64,000 bases of DNA from Tyto alba (GCF_018691265.1 NW_024881327.1:21445936-21509935), one strand, 5' to 3'; positions 48,264 through 61,582 are shown, numbered from the stretch's first letter. Translations and numbers: made by a program. The notes: generated from the sequence alone by a model not told the origin.

Positions 48264-50600
48264 TTTGGTATTTTTAAAGTATCTTTCTAACTGAGGGGAA
48301 TTCCAGTTCTCCAGGAGGGAGGAATTTTGTAATTGAAGGAACAAAACAGAGTTGGCAGGACTGAATAAGTAAAAAAAAACCCCGTCTCCTAATTAGGTAG
48401 TGTATGCTGTCTTTTTAACTTTGTTAAAATTTAGAATTCACTTTGTGAAGTATAGGCTAAACAAGGTTGGGTTGCATAAACAGAGTAGATGTTTTAACCT
48501 GCTACATCCAGAACATTGGCTGCAAGCCCTGTGGTAAAATGCCTCAGTTAGAAGTCTGACTGCAAGAAACTGGGAAAAAAAAAAGAGGACAGGTAGTCTC
48601 ATTTTTTTTTTTCAACAGAATGTAAAAGCATCTGTGCTGGATCAGATCAGTAATTCTGCTTTAGACAGTAGTCAGCAGTAGGAGTGGGCTGTAAGAGACA
48701 GGGTAACTCTAAAATAGACTGTTTCCTTGTTTATCCTCTTGTTTTCTGGCAATATGTGGGGCAGAGCCTTCCTGACTGAAATGGTTGCTTCTAGATCACT
48801 GCAATTAGTAGCCAACAATAAATTCTTTTGAATGCATTTATACTTTCAACACACAAAAAGATACTGCAGCAATACATTGTTTTGTAAAAATCTGAAAAAA
48901 AATATCCCATTAAGATCCAGAGATATTTACTTTAAATCTGGGCCTACAAATTTAAATAGAACTTGGAGAATCACATATGAAATAATATGCCATAAGAGAA
49001 TTAATCTGTTCTTCTCCAAATAAATAACTTACGCAGTGGTGAAACGTGTTTTAATTAACTCTGTTTCATCAACTCTGATAAGCTGGAGAGATCCAAATCC
49101 TAAACTGCATAGTTTCATAGCATCAGAAGCAAAAGTCTCTGCATTTAATGCTTTGCTTAGTGGACACACCACCTTTTCAGTTTTCTCTGATATTTTCATC
49201 TCTTTATGAAAAAATGAAGTTTCTTTTGTTGTTGCATAAAAACAAGAGGACAGCATCAATTATGTGGTGTGGTAATGCATGGAGCATCCACCTACCAACT
49301 GTGCAACACATCCTGCATTGTACATGGGAGTAGGTGCTGAAGACCCAGTAGGTCCCCATAGTCCAGTAAACGTCATGCAGCTGGACTAGCTGACATTCGA
49401 AAACTGTCTTAACGCTGGTCATTTGTCCAGATATACCTGCATCCAGTTCAGGTTTAGTCATCCCATTCCGTTTTTTTCTTAGCTTAAGAAGTAGATTATT
49501 GAATGAAAAGAGAGAATAACTCAGCCTTTTCATTTTGATATCTAGTGACAAAAAGTGGTATGTAAGAGCCTGACATTATAGTTATTATTCCATTAAGTTA
49601 TTATCATAACAACCTCTGCATTGGATACACAACATAGGTTTTTGCTTTTCTTCAGCAAACATTTCTTCTGTATGTATAATTACAGAATGGTTATCTCAGT
49701 CTAACTCATATCTAATTATGTAAATAGGCATTTATGCCCTCAAACTGCTTTTTGCATACTGTTCTGACCTAGGAATCATGCCTTTACTTGCTCATATTCA
49801 TGGCTTAGAGATGTTAGCCCAAAGCTTCTTTACATGCAAGTTCATAAATAAAGATCACATAGAAGTCTTATTATTCTTTTTTAAACTTATTTTTACTTTC
49901 TTTCAAATATGAATTACTGGCAAATCGAAAGTGATTAAGCTGGCAAGGTTATGAATGCTGCAGTGTTGAAATTTCTTTAGTTCTGTACTGGAATTCTAAC
50001 ATGTCTTCTGGAATCTTATAAAAACTGATGTATAACAAAGGAGGGACACCAATATTTGTTTTAGTTTGATGGGTAAGAAGCTTGTATGTTGAGACAAAAT
50101 TTCTGCATGTGTGAGAACATTTTTTCATCCAAAAGTCACTGTTCCTGTTGGTCATCTCCACAGACCACTAACTATGTTGTCTCTCTTTCTGTGTGTTTCT
50201 GTACTTGATTTTTTTATTGTTAAAATGTTAGCAAGTCTAATAATCCCTCTTGCTTTTTTCTCTCTACTTTCCTTTTTTCTGTCCCTTCCAGATGAAGATT
50301 CCCCAGCAAGTGCTTTTTAAAAAATTGTGTTTCTGAAGAATGACTGACCTCAGTGAAATAGAAAATTTTAGCAAAATATTTCAATGAGTTATAATTATTG
50401 GGTATTAAGCACAGGTACATGACACGCCTAGGAGATTAAGCCATGTCTAACATAGTTCTGGTGTTTACTGATTTAATTAATAATAATAATTAATAAAGCC
50501 CTTCCCTTGGTATAGAATCAAGTATTCACATAAGCCTTAACTTCTTAAGACAGCAAAAAACAATAATGTATTATACTCCCAAAAGTCAGTCTGCTTATAT
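47597..50600. other. AT-rich non-coding DNA, no gene seen
   Basis: Contains a T29 run (48232-48260) and unremarkable AT-rich sequence. The 115-codon minus-strand frame at 49204-49551 has no recognised domain. Confidence 0.6.
48232..48260. repeat. Poly-T run, 29 bases, flanked by a 7-base inverted repeat
   Basis: T29, with CAAAAGC at 48219-48225 and its reverse complement GCTTTTG at 48261-48267. No retroelement body is recognisable on either side. Confidence 0.9.
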
Positions 50601-51430
50601 AATCACAGTATCACAATCAAAGTTGGAAGGTACCTCTCAAAACCATCTAGTTGAACACCCTGCTCAAAGGACGGTCAATTTCAACGGGTTGTGTACAGCT
50701 GTGTCCCATTGCATTTTTAATACCTCCAAGAATAGAGACTCCACAACTTCTCTTGGCAACTTGTTCAAGTGTTCAACTGTCTCCACAGGAAAAGATGTCT
50801 TATTTTTTTCTTATGTTTAGATGGAATTTCCTATATTCCACTTTGTGCCCATTGCTTCTTTTCCTTTCACTAGGTGTGACTAACAAAAGTCTGTCTCTGT
50901 CCTCTTTATTGCTGCCCATCAGATAAACAAGGATAAGACCCCCCTGAGCCTTCTCTTCACACTGAGCAGTCCCAGATCTCTCTCAGCATTTCCTCATATG
51001 ACAGATCCCTTAATCATTTTCATGGTCCTTTGTTGGACTCATTCCAGTAAGTTTATGTCCTTCCTGTACTGGCAAGCCCGGAACAGGACTCAGAACTCCA
51101 GATGTGTCCCACCAGTGTTGAGCAGAGGGGAAGGATCACCCTGAGCTTGAGCTGCTGATGGTCTTCCTAATGCAGCTCAGGATGCTGTTGGCCTTCATTG
51201 CCACAAGGGCACGTTGCTGGCTCATGTTCAATTTCTTGTCCACCAGAACCCCCCCCCCCACACACACTTTGCAGAGTTGCTTTGCAGTTTGTTAGCCCCC
51301 ATCCTGTGTTGCTGTCTATGGTTATTCTTCCCCAGGTGCAGGACTTTGCATTTCCTTTTGCAGAATTTCATGGATATCATTGGATATTGAACTTTATGAG
51401 AATATCAGCCCTTTTCTGCAGCCTGTTAAT
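50601..51430 (-). mobile_element. CR1 LINE, antisense, about 830 bases
   Basis: The left edge is the CR1 3' end in reverse: AATCACAGTATCACAATCAA, then TTGGAAGGTACCTCTCAAAA, CATCTAGTTGAACACCCTGC. It continues through AATAGAGACTCCACAACTTC, TTTGTGCCCATTGCTTC, CTCCAGATGTGTCCCACCAG and GCACGTTGCTGGCTCATG to TGCAGGACTTTGCATTTCC. A C12 run then ACACACAC (51249-51268) interrupts the element at 'caccagaacc' and is a secondary simple-repeat expansion. It overlaps in family content with the copy at 43542 but keeps the terminal tail. Confidence 0.93.
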
Positions 51431-51896
51431 GATATATTAACAGCTGTAAAAATTCCCCTTTTAAAATATTTTTCAGTGGCTGACTGAAAACAAAAACAGT
51501 GGTCAGAAACCTTTACTAAGAATGAAACAAAATTCCAGAAGCAAAGTTAGAGGAGGAGTACTAGTGTCCTTATAATCAGTGAAATTCCAAATCCTCTAAA
51601 AGTTTTTGAAGTTATTTATTTGAGAAAGAGTGCATGTTTTGAATAAGTACTGTTGTTCACAGGGAAAGAATCAAGTTAGAAAACAGAGATTTTGTCAGGG
51701 AAAACCCAATGAAGACTGACAAATATGACTTAAAATCTCATGGAAAGTTGCATCAAGGCTACCATATTACAGTTCCCCAAAATTTTTTAAACCAGACTTT
51801 TCTGCCTGCACTCAACTTATTTATAATTTGTACCACAAACTGGCAAGCAAATGAGTTCAAAACAAAGCAATCAAGCAAAGTATTTATTATAAACCC

Positions 51897-51920
51897 ATTA
51901 ATATTAATATTAATATTAAC
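51897..51920. repeat. Hexanucleotide ATTAAT repeat, about four units
   Basis: ATTAAT repeated four times with a 6-base period. Confidence 0.85.
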
Positions 51921-54900
51921 TGTAGTCTGTGGTTCAGATGGAACACAGACTTGTAAAAAGCAAATTATCTTTCGCTTCGTCTGACACATGAAACAGTGTC
52001 TGTGTGTATCTGAATGCTTACTCAAATGGAAAGTCTAGAATTCTTATGCAATAAACTCCCAATTCTGTTCCCATCCAAATAACTGGCTAATATGTCAGAG
52101 TTTCCTACTTCTTCTCTAGACACATGCTATAGTTTGATTAATCAAAAAATCTTTGGCATTTTATCCAACTGTGTGTGGCCTTGAAGCTTCTGGTGTGGTG
52201 CTCAAGAAGACAATTAAGAGCAACTTCATTGTCTGAATCACATAGGTTTTGATATGTGTTTGTAAGATGACAGGTGCTTTTCTTTTAGTTCTGATTCAAA
52301 AGTTATCAGGTGTTTCATTAAGATTAATATTTTTTTTTTTTAGTCACAAAACCCCACACAAATATTTGGCAGTGCTGAGCCCTTCCTTCAGAATTCCATG
52401 CAGAAGTGATTTGTAATGAAAGTTATGAAAAATGACATTCTTGTAGATAGATGGAGATTCATTTGTTTCCATACGCTCAGCTTTTTTCTTCAGTCTGTAC
52501 AATTTCCAGCTGCCTCAGGGGTTGAATGATAAAGTAGGCGATCCTTCTCAGTTATTTTCAATGTGTGTATACGACACATTGTTTATGATGCTTTCACAGT
52601 ATTTAGAAGGTCATAAACTATCAAAAGCCACAGTGAAACTTCACTGTAAAAATAATTCATGACAGAACAAAGCTTTTAGAGGATACTCAATTATAAATTA
52701 GATAAAAATGCTAAGACTTATATTGACCTATACTTCTTGTAATCATGTTTGACATCGACTTTATTTTAAATTTTTATTCCCTCAGTAAAGGCTTATAGGA
52801 AGAATAACTTTCCTTGAGTTTTATGAATGCTAAGGCACAGTCAGGAAGAAGTTGCTTTTAATCTGGTTCAGTTTTAACAGAAGGTCATAGCCATTTCAAA
52901 TCAAATAATTAAAAAATACTGGGAATGTTCCTGTCAAATTGATGGCATTGATGTAAACAATAAATATATCAAGCATTTTTAAAATAATTAACAGATATAA
53001 CTTAATTCAATATTGTAAAGGTTCTTCAGCAAAGGCAGACTCTGTGGCCCTTATTTTGGGACAGAAAATAAGGAGATTGTCTTGGTTTTCACAGCTAAAA
53101 GATATGAAAAGGAAAGTATTTAGTGATTCTAACACAGTCCCTTGAAGAGAAGGACTTTTTCATGTCAACTAGCGCCATTCAAAATCCCCCAAATTAATCC
53201 AAATGTATTATGAATGGATGTCATTATCACCTACATGCATGTTAGTATTTTATTTGTAATTAATTACAATTCAGTGAAAACTGACATGTTTTGCTGACAA
53301 GGTAGAATCTGAACATACCTTTGGTGCCTTTTATAAGAATTAGAGACTGAATTTTTTTTTTTTTTAATATATATATAAAGCCTTATGAGGTGGTTTATAT
53401 ACAATTTTAGTGTAGATTGGTTAATATAGAAACATTTTAATTTATTTTCCAAATATAATCATACAAACTAATTATTGGTGATAAAACCAAGATGTTTGGT
53501 GAAAATATGACCAAATATAATCAAAGAAAATTGAGGTTCATGATCTACATTCTTGAAATTAGGAAAAAATATTTTTATTTTTCTTTAGTATGAAAAATGA
53601 GGCACCCTTTTATTTATGATAGGTTTGTATATCAAATATGGTAGAAAATGTTCTTGCATGTTTTTTTTTTTTTTTTAAATAAAAAACACTATCTACAGAT
53701 TGTAGTTTAATCCTTTGCTCCTTTCAAAAAATTAAAACAGAAAAATCCAAGTGGAAATTAAAATAACAATCCTACCAGTTTGCTGATTCAGTTTAAAAGT
53801 CATTTAACCTAGAAGGTATAATCACCACAGTTCCTTTAAAGAATTTGTAGGAAATAGTTACTCTTTTTATAAATTCCTTCCCCCCGCCAAGCATAAGTTC
53901 CGCCCCCAAAACACAAAAGCAGGCTGGGCAATGACTGCTGTTAGTTATTTTTGTGTAAAGATTTGGCTGTGTGAGGGAAGCAGGGAAGAGCAGAGGAACA
54001 GTGACAAGGTGGCAATCACAAGCTGCAGACTGAAAAAACACAGGGATCATGGCACTGACAAGGACTCTAATAACAAATGTTCAAAGCTGAGAGTAGATGG
54101 AACTATAACCAAAAGGACTACCCCTCATGTTTCTTTAATCTTATATCTAAAGAAACAAGACTTGGTACATTTTCTGTAAATGAAAAGGATGGTCTAAATC
54201 CACCACCCATTCCCCTTTCCAATGGAATAACATTCATGTCTCTAACACTACCTAGTTAGATGATTCCAGAGAGATTACAGTAGTGAAAAATGTGACGGGG
54301 AAGAACATAACAATAAAATTCTGAGACCTAGTTCACCTCTTCAGGCTGAGATGCTTTTGAAAATGAAGTGGTTTTGAATGAACCACTGGTCTAAGCCAGT
54401 TTTTCAAACCACAGATAGTTGAGAGAGCAAATCAACACTCAGCAGCATATTTCAGCTGTGTCCTCAGCTGTTTCTTGAGGACTATCATGATGTAAAAATT
54501 AAGAACTATATATTTCATTGCTAGCATTCTGTTCTATCCAATGTTTTGTAGATCAGACCCCTTGACCACAGACATAGAAATTATTTTTTTTCTCGGAACA
54601 TGGTGCTTTTTCACAGTATGTAGTCTTTGCTTAAACTTCTTCACTTTTCAAACATAATAATTAACTTTCCTATGTTGTGATTTAGATACATGACAATCAG
54701 AAACAGCATCAATTCTATTGATCAGCTCCCTTCCTCCAACATCTACTTAAATTTTTGCTAGATAAGCGAACAATTTGCATGACAGTAGTAAGATTTAACC
54801 TAAAAAGAGCACCTTCAGATCAGTTAGCCAGACTCATGAGATTTTCTTCAGGCTAATTACCTGAGGAGCAGAATGGATTTTCTCTTTGATTTTATTGCCT

Positions 54901-57685
54901 AAAGGGATTTCTGTCCACTTTCTCTGCCTTCAAGGAAAAAACATCTACTGCCTGTGCAAGGCTTAAAAGTGATTAACTGAATCACTAGTATGTAGCTTCT
55001 AAATAATAACTCACACAATCTATTGTGAAAGATCTAAAAGAATATCAATATGATAAAATTCTAAGTGGACAGTATTAGTATTATATACAGAAGAAGTTTG
55101 ACCTCCTTTCTCAAGGCTTATTTGAAACAATTGGATGACTAGATGGAAGGAATCCATGTGCAGAGATCGAGACAGATACATTGCTTCTGACTTATTACCT
55201 TATTCTCTTTTATTCCTTTGGATGTTTTACTAATGATTTTATCTTTTTGGCAATCAAGCAACTATTCTTTTTTTTCCCTCAGGCATAATCTTAACAAGGT
55301 TATTTATAATCAGTAGATTATGATCACTTTTACTGGCTACAGAGAAAGAATAGGAATATCCAAGATGTAACAACTGAAAACATCATTCCTTCAGGACATA
55401 TGGTATCAGCCTGTGATCTGGTGCTCAAGGTCCCATATTTAGCCTCAGCTAATAAATACTAAATTTTCTAAACTGCAAGTCTAAACAATTTCATTATCTT
55501 ATTGCTGTTAGCTTGACTTTTTTTTCCTTTCTTATACTGCTCTTTTGCAATATTTTTGCTGCAGTTTTATTGAATTATGATGTTTTTTAAGCAAAGGTCA
55601 TATTTTATAACTCTTATTGCAATTGGAACATTGGTGTGATAGAAATTGTTGAACTCCTAATATACGAATCTCACTTCTTTCCAATTTCTTGAAAGCTCAA
55701 AGTAGAGACAGGTATAGAGGCATCTACAGTTACTCATTATTCTCATGCTATGGTATTCTGAGGCAAAGAAAATGATGGCTCTTTGATTTAGAGGGATTTG
55801 ATTTGAAGTGAGGCTCTAGACCATGTCTGTGTTTTTCCACTGTTGCCTTGAAAATTAGTAAGCAAGAGAAAACTCCTGACTGAAAGTATACTCACTACCA
55901 TCCCACCTTCTAATGACATCACTGAAACAGAATGTTTAAGTTCCTTCTGTGGGTTCTACTTGCACTGTTCATTTCCATATAAAGTAATTGACTTATTAAA
56001 AAGCACTGTTCACCACAAGACAGTGTGGAATAAACCTGTGGCTTTGATTGCATAAAATAATAACACTTGTCTTGATTGATGCAGATCAGCTTATTTCTCT
56101 TAAAAGAGAAAACCTCAGGCTGAAAAATAGGAGTAAGTGACATATCAGCCAGTGCCATAATAATTTTAGGATAATGCTGGTGACAGTGGCCTTGAGAAAC
56201 ATAGTCACATTTGCAGGATGGATGTCTTTTTTACTTTCAACTTGTACAATATAACAGCAATATAAAATAAACTCTTCAAGTTCTTCCAATTCCTGGTGTG
56301 TCAGTTGTGCCTTCTTAATTTTTGAAATGAAGCTCATAAGCACTTGTATTCTTCATAATAAAAATCAAGATCTTTCATGGACAGCTAAAATGGTTTCATG
56401 CTTTTATTAGCTAATACCATCTTAGGCTTAGAAGGGAATAGTTTCTACATTTTCATTTTACAGAATGCTCCTTGTTGGATTTTTGCAACATACTCAATAT
56501 TTTGCTGTATTCTCTGGTGGAATATAGATCATGATATGTGAGGGCTGAAAGAAATAAGAATTAATTCATTAGTTTGAAGAATTTTTGATTTTTTTTTCTC
56601 TATCATAATTATATTAGCTATTTATTTGGTTGATATTAAAAAAGAAACACAGGTAACTAAAAATATTAAAACTATATTTATAGCTCAAGAAAAAACCTGA
56701 CATATATGCTTTAATACTGAACAAAACTGAAAATGTGTAACTCTATTTCTGTGCTAAAGCTGAAGGGTACAAAGAACATTACATTCTGAATAGTATATTT
56801 GTAGGTATAAATCACTGATTACTCAGTGAAACTATCAAATCTATTATTAATTTAAATCTTAGAGAATAAAGATTACTAATTTCCACACTTTTCCATACAA
56901 TTAATATATAAAAGAACTTAAAGAATAACTATCATTGAATTTTCCACTTCTTTTTAGTAGATATGTAGTAAGTAAAATATTACGCATAGTTACCAAAAAT
57001 AAGTGAATGTAAAAATTATTTTTAAAAATAGATGTAACTTTCATACATCTGTCATTTTTTCTTTTTTATATAAATATCTGAAATTGCCATGCAAGTATCT
57101 GTGAATACAAATTACACTAGATAAAAGTGTAAATAAATTGTGTCTTTCACAGTTACAGAAATACAGGTGTGAGTGTGAGCTGAACCTCCTTTACAGAAAG
57201 GCTGATTCTTCTACTAGTGGAGCTTAAAACTTTGTTTGGAAAAGCCAGGATAAAAGAGGAGGAGACTTGTATAGTTTGTTTCCTTACTTCTATCATGCAT
57301 GTTAAACAAAACAACCTTCCATGAATAGTTATAAACTAGTAATTACTGTGGAGCCAAAATTCTCTAGGCTTTACTCTCATTGATAAACAGCATAGCTGTA
57401 ATGTGAGCCAGTCAGGAATTAAAACATAAACTCAGTTGTGTGCTTGGAAATTTATTCCTAACAATGAGTATAAATATCGCCAAATTCCTACTGTTGGAAC
57501 AATGTTCAGTTTACAAGAGGTGGAGTAGATCTAGGGACAGTGAGAAGAAGAGGCTGTGTTGCTACATTCTCCTCTTTGAAACTACTTTTTCCTCCCTGCT
57601 TCGGGGAAATACAGATACATAAATCAATAGCGTTTATCTTCCAAAATGTTTAGCTTGCTGAGGAAGAAAGTGACAAAATGTAAGT

Positions 57686-57746
57686 TATACACATATAAAC
57701 AAATATATATATGTGTATGTATATATATATATATACACACCCCCCC
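57686..57746. repeat. TA/TG/CA dinucleotide microsatellite
   Basis: Alternating purine-pyrimidine sequence (ATACACATATAAAC, then ATATATATGTGTATGT, then a TA run) ending in CACACCCCCCC. Confidence 0.9.
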
Positions 57747-58593
57747 TCGCCCAGATATTTAAGAGCAGAAAGAGATCACGGTCCTTTATTTGATGTGCTA
57801 TATTTCAGGAAAGAACAAAATTTCACATGGAATTTTCACTTCTGCAGAATGCTGAATAACTTGTTGCTGACTATGGGCATATCATTTATGTTTGAAAGGC
57901 ATGGATAAATTCTAAGACGGGGAGGCAGAACATAAACTATTTGCCTTTAAATGAAAGCAATTCCCATTTTCATATTCCAGAACTTCAATACACAAATCCA
58001 TTCTTTTTGCAGTCTGTTTTGCTTTCCGTCATCATATACACACTTGATAAAAGTATGCACTAAATATTTTGAAAATAAATTGTACATGGAAGGAAAAAAG
58101 CAGGCTTTCTTGAAGCAGAGTGGATCGAAAATAGAGTAAAATTTATATTTGATAAAATTCATGTCCTCCTTTCAAAGAAAAGCAACAGAGCATAACCTGA
58201 AGCATTTATGACTCAAATATTTGTTTTGGCAGAAGCATCAGTTCATCTTGCCTTATATCAGTATCACAGAGCTGTATGCATTTGAAGTACAAGGAATTAA
58301 TTTGTTCCTCACCCAGGGAGCATTTTTAAAACATCTGATGTGACAGAAAATAAAACATCAGCCAAAGAAAAAAAAAATAATATAAATATCTAATACAGGT
58401 TCCACAATGACTTCTTATTGAGTTATGACACTACAGCTTCCATAGACATTCCACATTTTTGCAGTATGTGGTGCAAAACTTGAAATGCTTTGAAATTATG
58501 AAGATCTTCTCAGACAGATCATTATCAAGTGAATAGGTTAAAATAGAATAGAAAAGAAAGAGGAAAGATCAGAAGAGAATGCATCGTAATTTA

Positions 58594-58790
58594 TTTTTGT
58601 AGGGCACCTCTCATATTCTAAGTACCTTGAAGTGCTTTATAAAGTAATGAGTTAACTACTTGTAGCAAAGCAACCATTATGAAAGGAGAAGCTATTATGT
58701 ACCAGCATTTCAAACAGGTCCCAGCAAGCCTCCTGAATTTCAAGCCCAATTGTTAGACTATATTGTTTGCATCCAGGAGTAATTGTGCTT
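58594..58790 (+). repeat. Probable ancient amniote interspersed repeat, degraded
   Basis: GGGCACCTCTCATATTCTAAG followed by ACCTTGAAGTGCTTTATAAAG and a later GCCTCCTGAATTTCAAGC preserve the order of an old amniote repeat with a 'caaagcactttacaaa' core and a 'tcctgactcccagtcc' end. The internal part has decayed. Likely the same family as 3330-3520. Name uncertain. Confidence 0.4.
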
Positions 58791-58982
58791 GGAAAGTTGC
58801 AGGTGCAAATAACTAAAAAAAAAAAACCTAAAAGACTTTTAAGAACTGCTTTTTAAATGTTGACCTTACAAATTTGTGAAAGCACAAGCTTATCCTTGGA
58901 AATCAGCAGTTTAATTAGCTTGGTCTTTGGCAGGTTTTTTTGTTTGTTTGTTGGATTTTTTTGTTAGGTCTTTTTCTTAGTG

Positions 58983-59005
58983 TTTTTTTTTTTTTTTTTT
59001 TTTTT
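58983..59005. repeat. Poly-T run, 23 bases, ending in CTCAG
   Basis: T23 followed by CTCAG, which mimics a polypyrimidine tract plus 3' splice site. The following frame to 59245 is lysine/glutamate-rich and unrecognised. Confidence 0.85.
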
Positions 59006-60536
59006 CTCAGAAAGGGTGGAGGAAAATTAGAATTAAGATACAGGGCTATCATGGGGGCTTTTATGAGGTGGAAGGAATGTAGGAACCAGAAGAAGAGTCA
59101 AGTCTTCAAATTCAGTTTGAAATTATTAAAGGCTGAGGAAGAACTGAAAAAGGGGAAGAAACCACAATACCTCCAAAATTACTCTCAGAGGAGGATGGAT
59201 AAGACAAGTTGGAAGAGCCTATATCAGTTATGGAAGGGATACTAAGGTTCTTTTTCAAATGTTGATTGATAAGCTTATCTATATTAAGTCTGTATGGGAA
59301 ATGAGTGTATAAATTTCTCTAGTTTATCAGATTGGGAAACTAGAAATGGTTCAGGCTTTGATAAAGTTTTTGAATAAAATAAAATATGTTCTTTTCCCCT
59401 ACAAGAAATCTTGAAATTGGATTTTCTCAAAACAGTTCCCATATATATAAAAAAACCCAAACAAACAAATGAAAAGTGTGAAAGTAGTGATGAAAAAAAG
59501 AAGAAAAGGTTGTTACAGTCATTCAAACCTCAAACTTGTCTTGGTTTTAGGAAAAATACAATTTTCAATAGTGTTTATGGAAAAGCTTTCTGAACAGGGA
59601 ATTAAACAAAGCTTGATTTTGAGAGTCATGTCAATTCTGTGATAATGAAAGAATAGGAAGACCCATCAGAAAAATGTTTTTAAAATTAAAGAAGCATGAA
59701 AATACAATATCCAGAGTTTAACAGACCTTAAAATGCTCAATCAAAATACCTTGCCTAGTGACATTTCACTGTATCTATGCACCGTAGTTTTGTTTATTTA
59801 CCAGAGAGACTCGTCTAAGAGATAAGACAATACAACAGCCAAGAGCCATGGAGGAGGTTCTACTTTAACATTTAAAGTATTACCATTTGACATGACTACT
59901 TAAGAATTATTCAGGGACGTCTGCACATGATAGGCTTTAGATACTGTATCCTCACAGTGTAAAGGCAAATGATTAGGATATGTGGTCCAACATCTAAAAT
60001 TAAAAATGAAATGTTCTTGTAAAATTGTAACAGTTGATTAATCTGTTACTAACATGAACTACACTAATAACCTAGCACATTATTACTAGACTTTTAAGGC
60101 CATTTTTAATTGATCAGCAGGTAACCCCTATATGTGATATATTTTTAAAAGTTAATTTGACAATTAGCTCCATCTTTGTTCCAAACTACATGCCTGTTCT
60201 TTACCTTAGTTGATTGACCACAAAAATTAATCATATGTGTAGTCTAAATCAGGAGTTGCCCTATGCTAGACTTTAGCTAGTGGCAGCAGCTTCTTACCTG
60301 AATACAACCTTAGAAAGATGCAATAACATGATTTGCAAATTTTTACACTGTTTTGAAGAAGATTCCATAACAGAATTTTGTAACCCCTGATGTAGCTCAG
60401 ATTGTAGCTTTATTGCTTTGAAAAAATACTTATTAATCTTATCTGAATAATTATTTTTACAAATTTATTATCTCTGTAAGATTTATATATTTGAAACCAT
60501 AGTTTTTGAGTTGATTTGACATGTAACTCGAGGTAT

Positions 60537-60541
60537 CACAG
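60537..60541. repeat. Target-site duplication CACAG, left copy
   Basis: CACAG immediately precedes the LTR terminus TGTCATGG and is matched exactly by CACAG after the other terminus (61583-61587). Confidence 0.85.
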
Positions 60542-60729
60542 TGTCATGGTTTGGGCCTGGTCGGCAGTCAACCACCATGCAGCCACACCCTCTCCCTTCT
60601 CTTCCGGCAATAAGAAGGGACAGAGAGCCAGGCTTGGGTTTCGAGATAGGACTGGGATGGGATAAAAATCCCCCTTTATGTTCACGAGCAAAAGGAAAAC
60701 TCATTAAGGGAAGAAAAAAAGAACATACA

Positions 60730-60735
60730 TTTATT
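60730..60735 (-). promoter_or_regulatory. LTR polyadenylation signal AATAAA
   Basis: AATAAA on the minus strand, about 685 bases downstream of the TATA-like box and 188 bases from the LTR 3' end. It implies a long R region if the TATA-like box is the one used. Confidence 0.55.
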
Positions 60736-61418
60736 ACAGACACTAACAACACATAACAGAGAAGGACAGTGAGAAGCATTGCCACATCTTGAGAACACCT
60801 TCCCCCCACCCCTCCCTTCTTCCCGGGCTCAGTTCTGCTCCCGATATCTCTACCTCCTCCCCCAGTGGCGCAGGGGCAGGGAATGGGGGTGCAGTCAGCG
60901 CTGCCACTTCTTCCATCTTCGGTAAGGGGAGTTTCTGGAACTTATTCCCCCTGCTCCATTGTGGTCCCCCTTTCACAGGAGACAGTCCTCCACAAACTTT
61001 CTGCAATATGAGTTCCTCCCACAGGCTGCAGCGTTCCCCACACTGCTCCGTCATGGGTCACTAACTGAGCCCTTCCCGAGCTGCTCCGTCGTGGGACACC
61101 CCCGCATGCTGCAATCCTCCCAGCACTGAATTACAGCAGCGGGGATACCTTTTCCCACAAGACCCCGGCCTTCTTCGGGCACAGAACCTTGATCAACCAC
61201 GTGGAAACCACAGGCCATAATCAATGTCTGCTCCACTGTAGATCTTCATGGGTGGCACGGGGGGGCCGCCCTTCCGTCTCACCACAGGATACAGGGGGGT
61301 CTCTGCTCCGGCACACCTCCTCCCTCCTTTCTTCCTCCGTTCCTCCACTGACCTTGGAGTTCATGCAGCTGCAGCAACTCCTCCTCACAAGTCCCACTGC
61401 ACGTCACCACATCCCTTC

Positions 61419-61425
61419 TTAAATA
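61419..61425 (-). promoter_or_regulatory. LTR TATA-like box
   Basis: TATTTAA on the minus strand, 23 bases downstream of a CCAAT motif, a normal spacing for the U3 promoter of an LTR. Confidence 0.6.
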
Positions 61426-61447
61426 CGTTATTGCAGAGGTGTAGCTG

Positions 61448-61452
61448 ATTGG
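61448..61452 (-). promoter_or_regulatory. LTR CCAAT box
   Basis: CCAAT within GAGCCAATCAGC on the minus strand, a good match to the NF-Y consensus, just upstream of the TATA-like box. Confidence 0.6.
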
Positions 61453-61582
61453 CTCAGTTTTTGAGCAGAGGGGGAGATGACTTGGAGCTGGGGGAGCTTC
61501 GAGAAGCTTCTTACAGGGGGCTGCCCCTATAGGTCCCTCCTCTGCCACCAAAAAAACTCCACCACTCACTCAACCCAGGACA

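Larger units (their letters stand above)
51431..60536. other. AT-rich non-coding DNA, no gene seen
   Basis: Nine kilobases of AT-rich sequence with simple repeats (51897-51920, 53352-53365, 53661-53676, 57686-57746, 58983-59005) and one probable ancient repeat (58594-58790). No coding exon recognised. Confidence 0.6.
60542..61582 (-). mobile_element. Solo LTR of an avian endogenous retrovirus, ERVL-like, 1041 bases
   Basis: On the plus strand the element opens TGTCATGG and closes CCAGGACA, giving TG...CA ends that form an imperfect inverted repeat. A perfect 5-base duplication CACAG flanks it. No gag, pol or env remains, so this is a solo LTR left by recombination between the two LTRs of a provirus. 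Regulatory signals set the orientation as minus: a CCAAT box at 61448-61452, a TATA-like TATTTAA at 61419-61425 and an AATAAA signal at 60730-60735, in that order. A 5-base duplication is usual for ERVL-type elements (ERV1 four, ERVK six). It is the only CpG- and GC-rich kilobase in the window. Ends and duplication are intact, so the insertion is relatively recent. Short frames inside it are not genes. Confidence 0.9.

Noticed and set aside
49204..49551. 115-codon minus-strand frame
   Set aside because: Cysteine- and histidine-containing but without a spaced zinc-binding pattern. No homologue recognised.
58940..59245. 101-codon frame starting with a hydrophobic, Phe-rich stretch
   Set aside because: The hydrophobic start is translated from the T23 run. 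The charged remainder is unrecognised and there is no good donor site.
60483..61569. Several overlapping frames of 60-108 codons on both strands
   Set aside because: They lie in or across the solo LTR, whose GC-rich sequence has few stops. LTRs do not encode proteins here.
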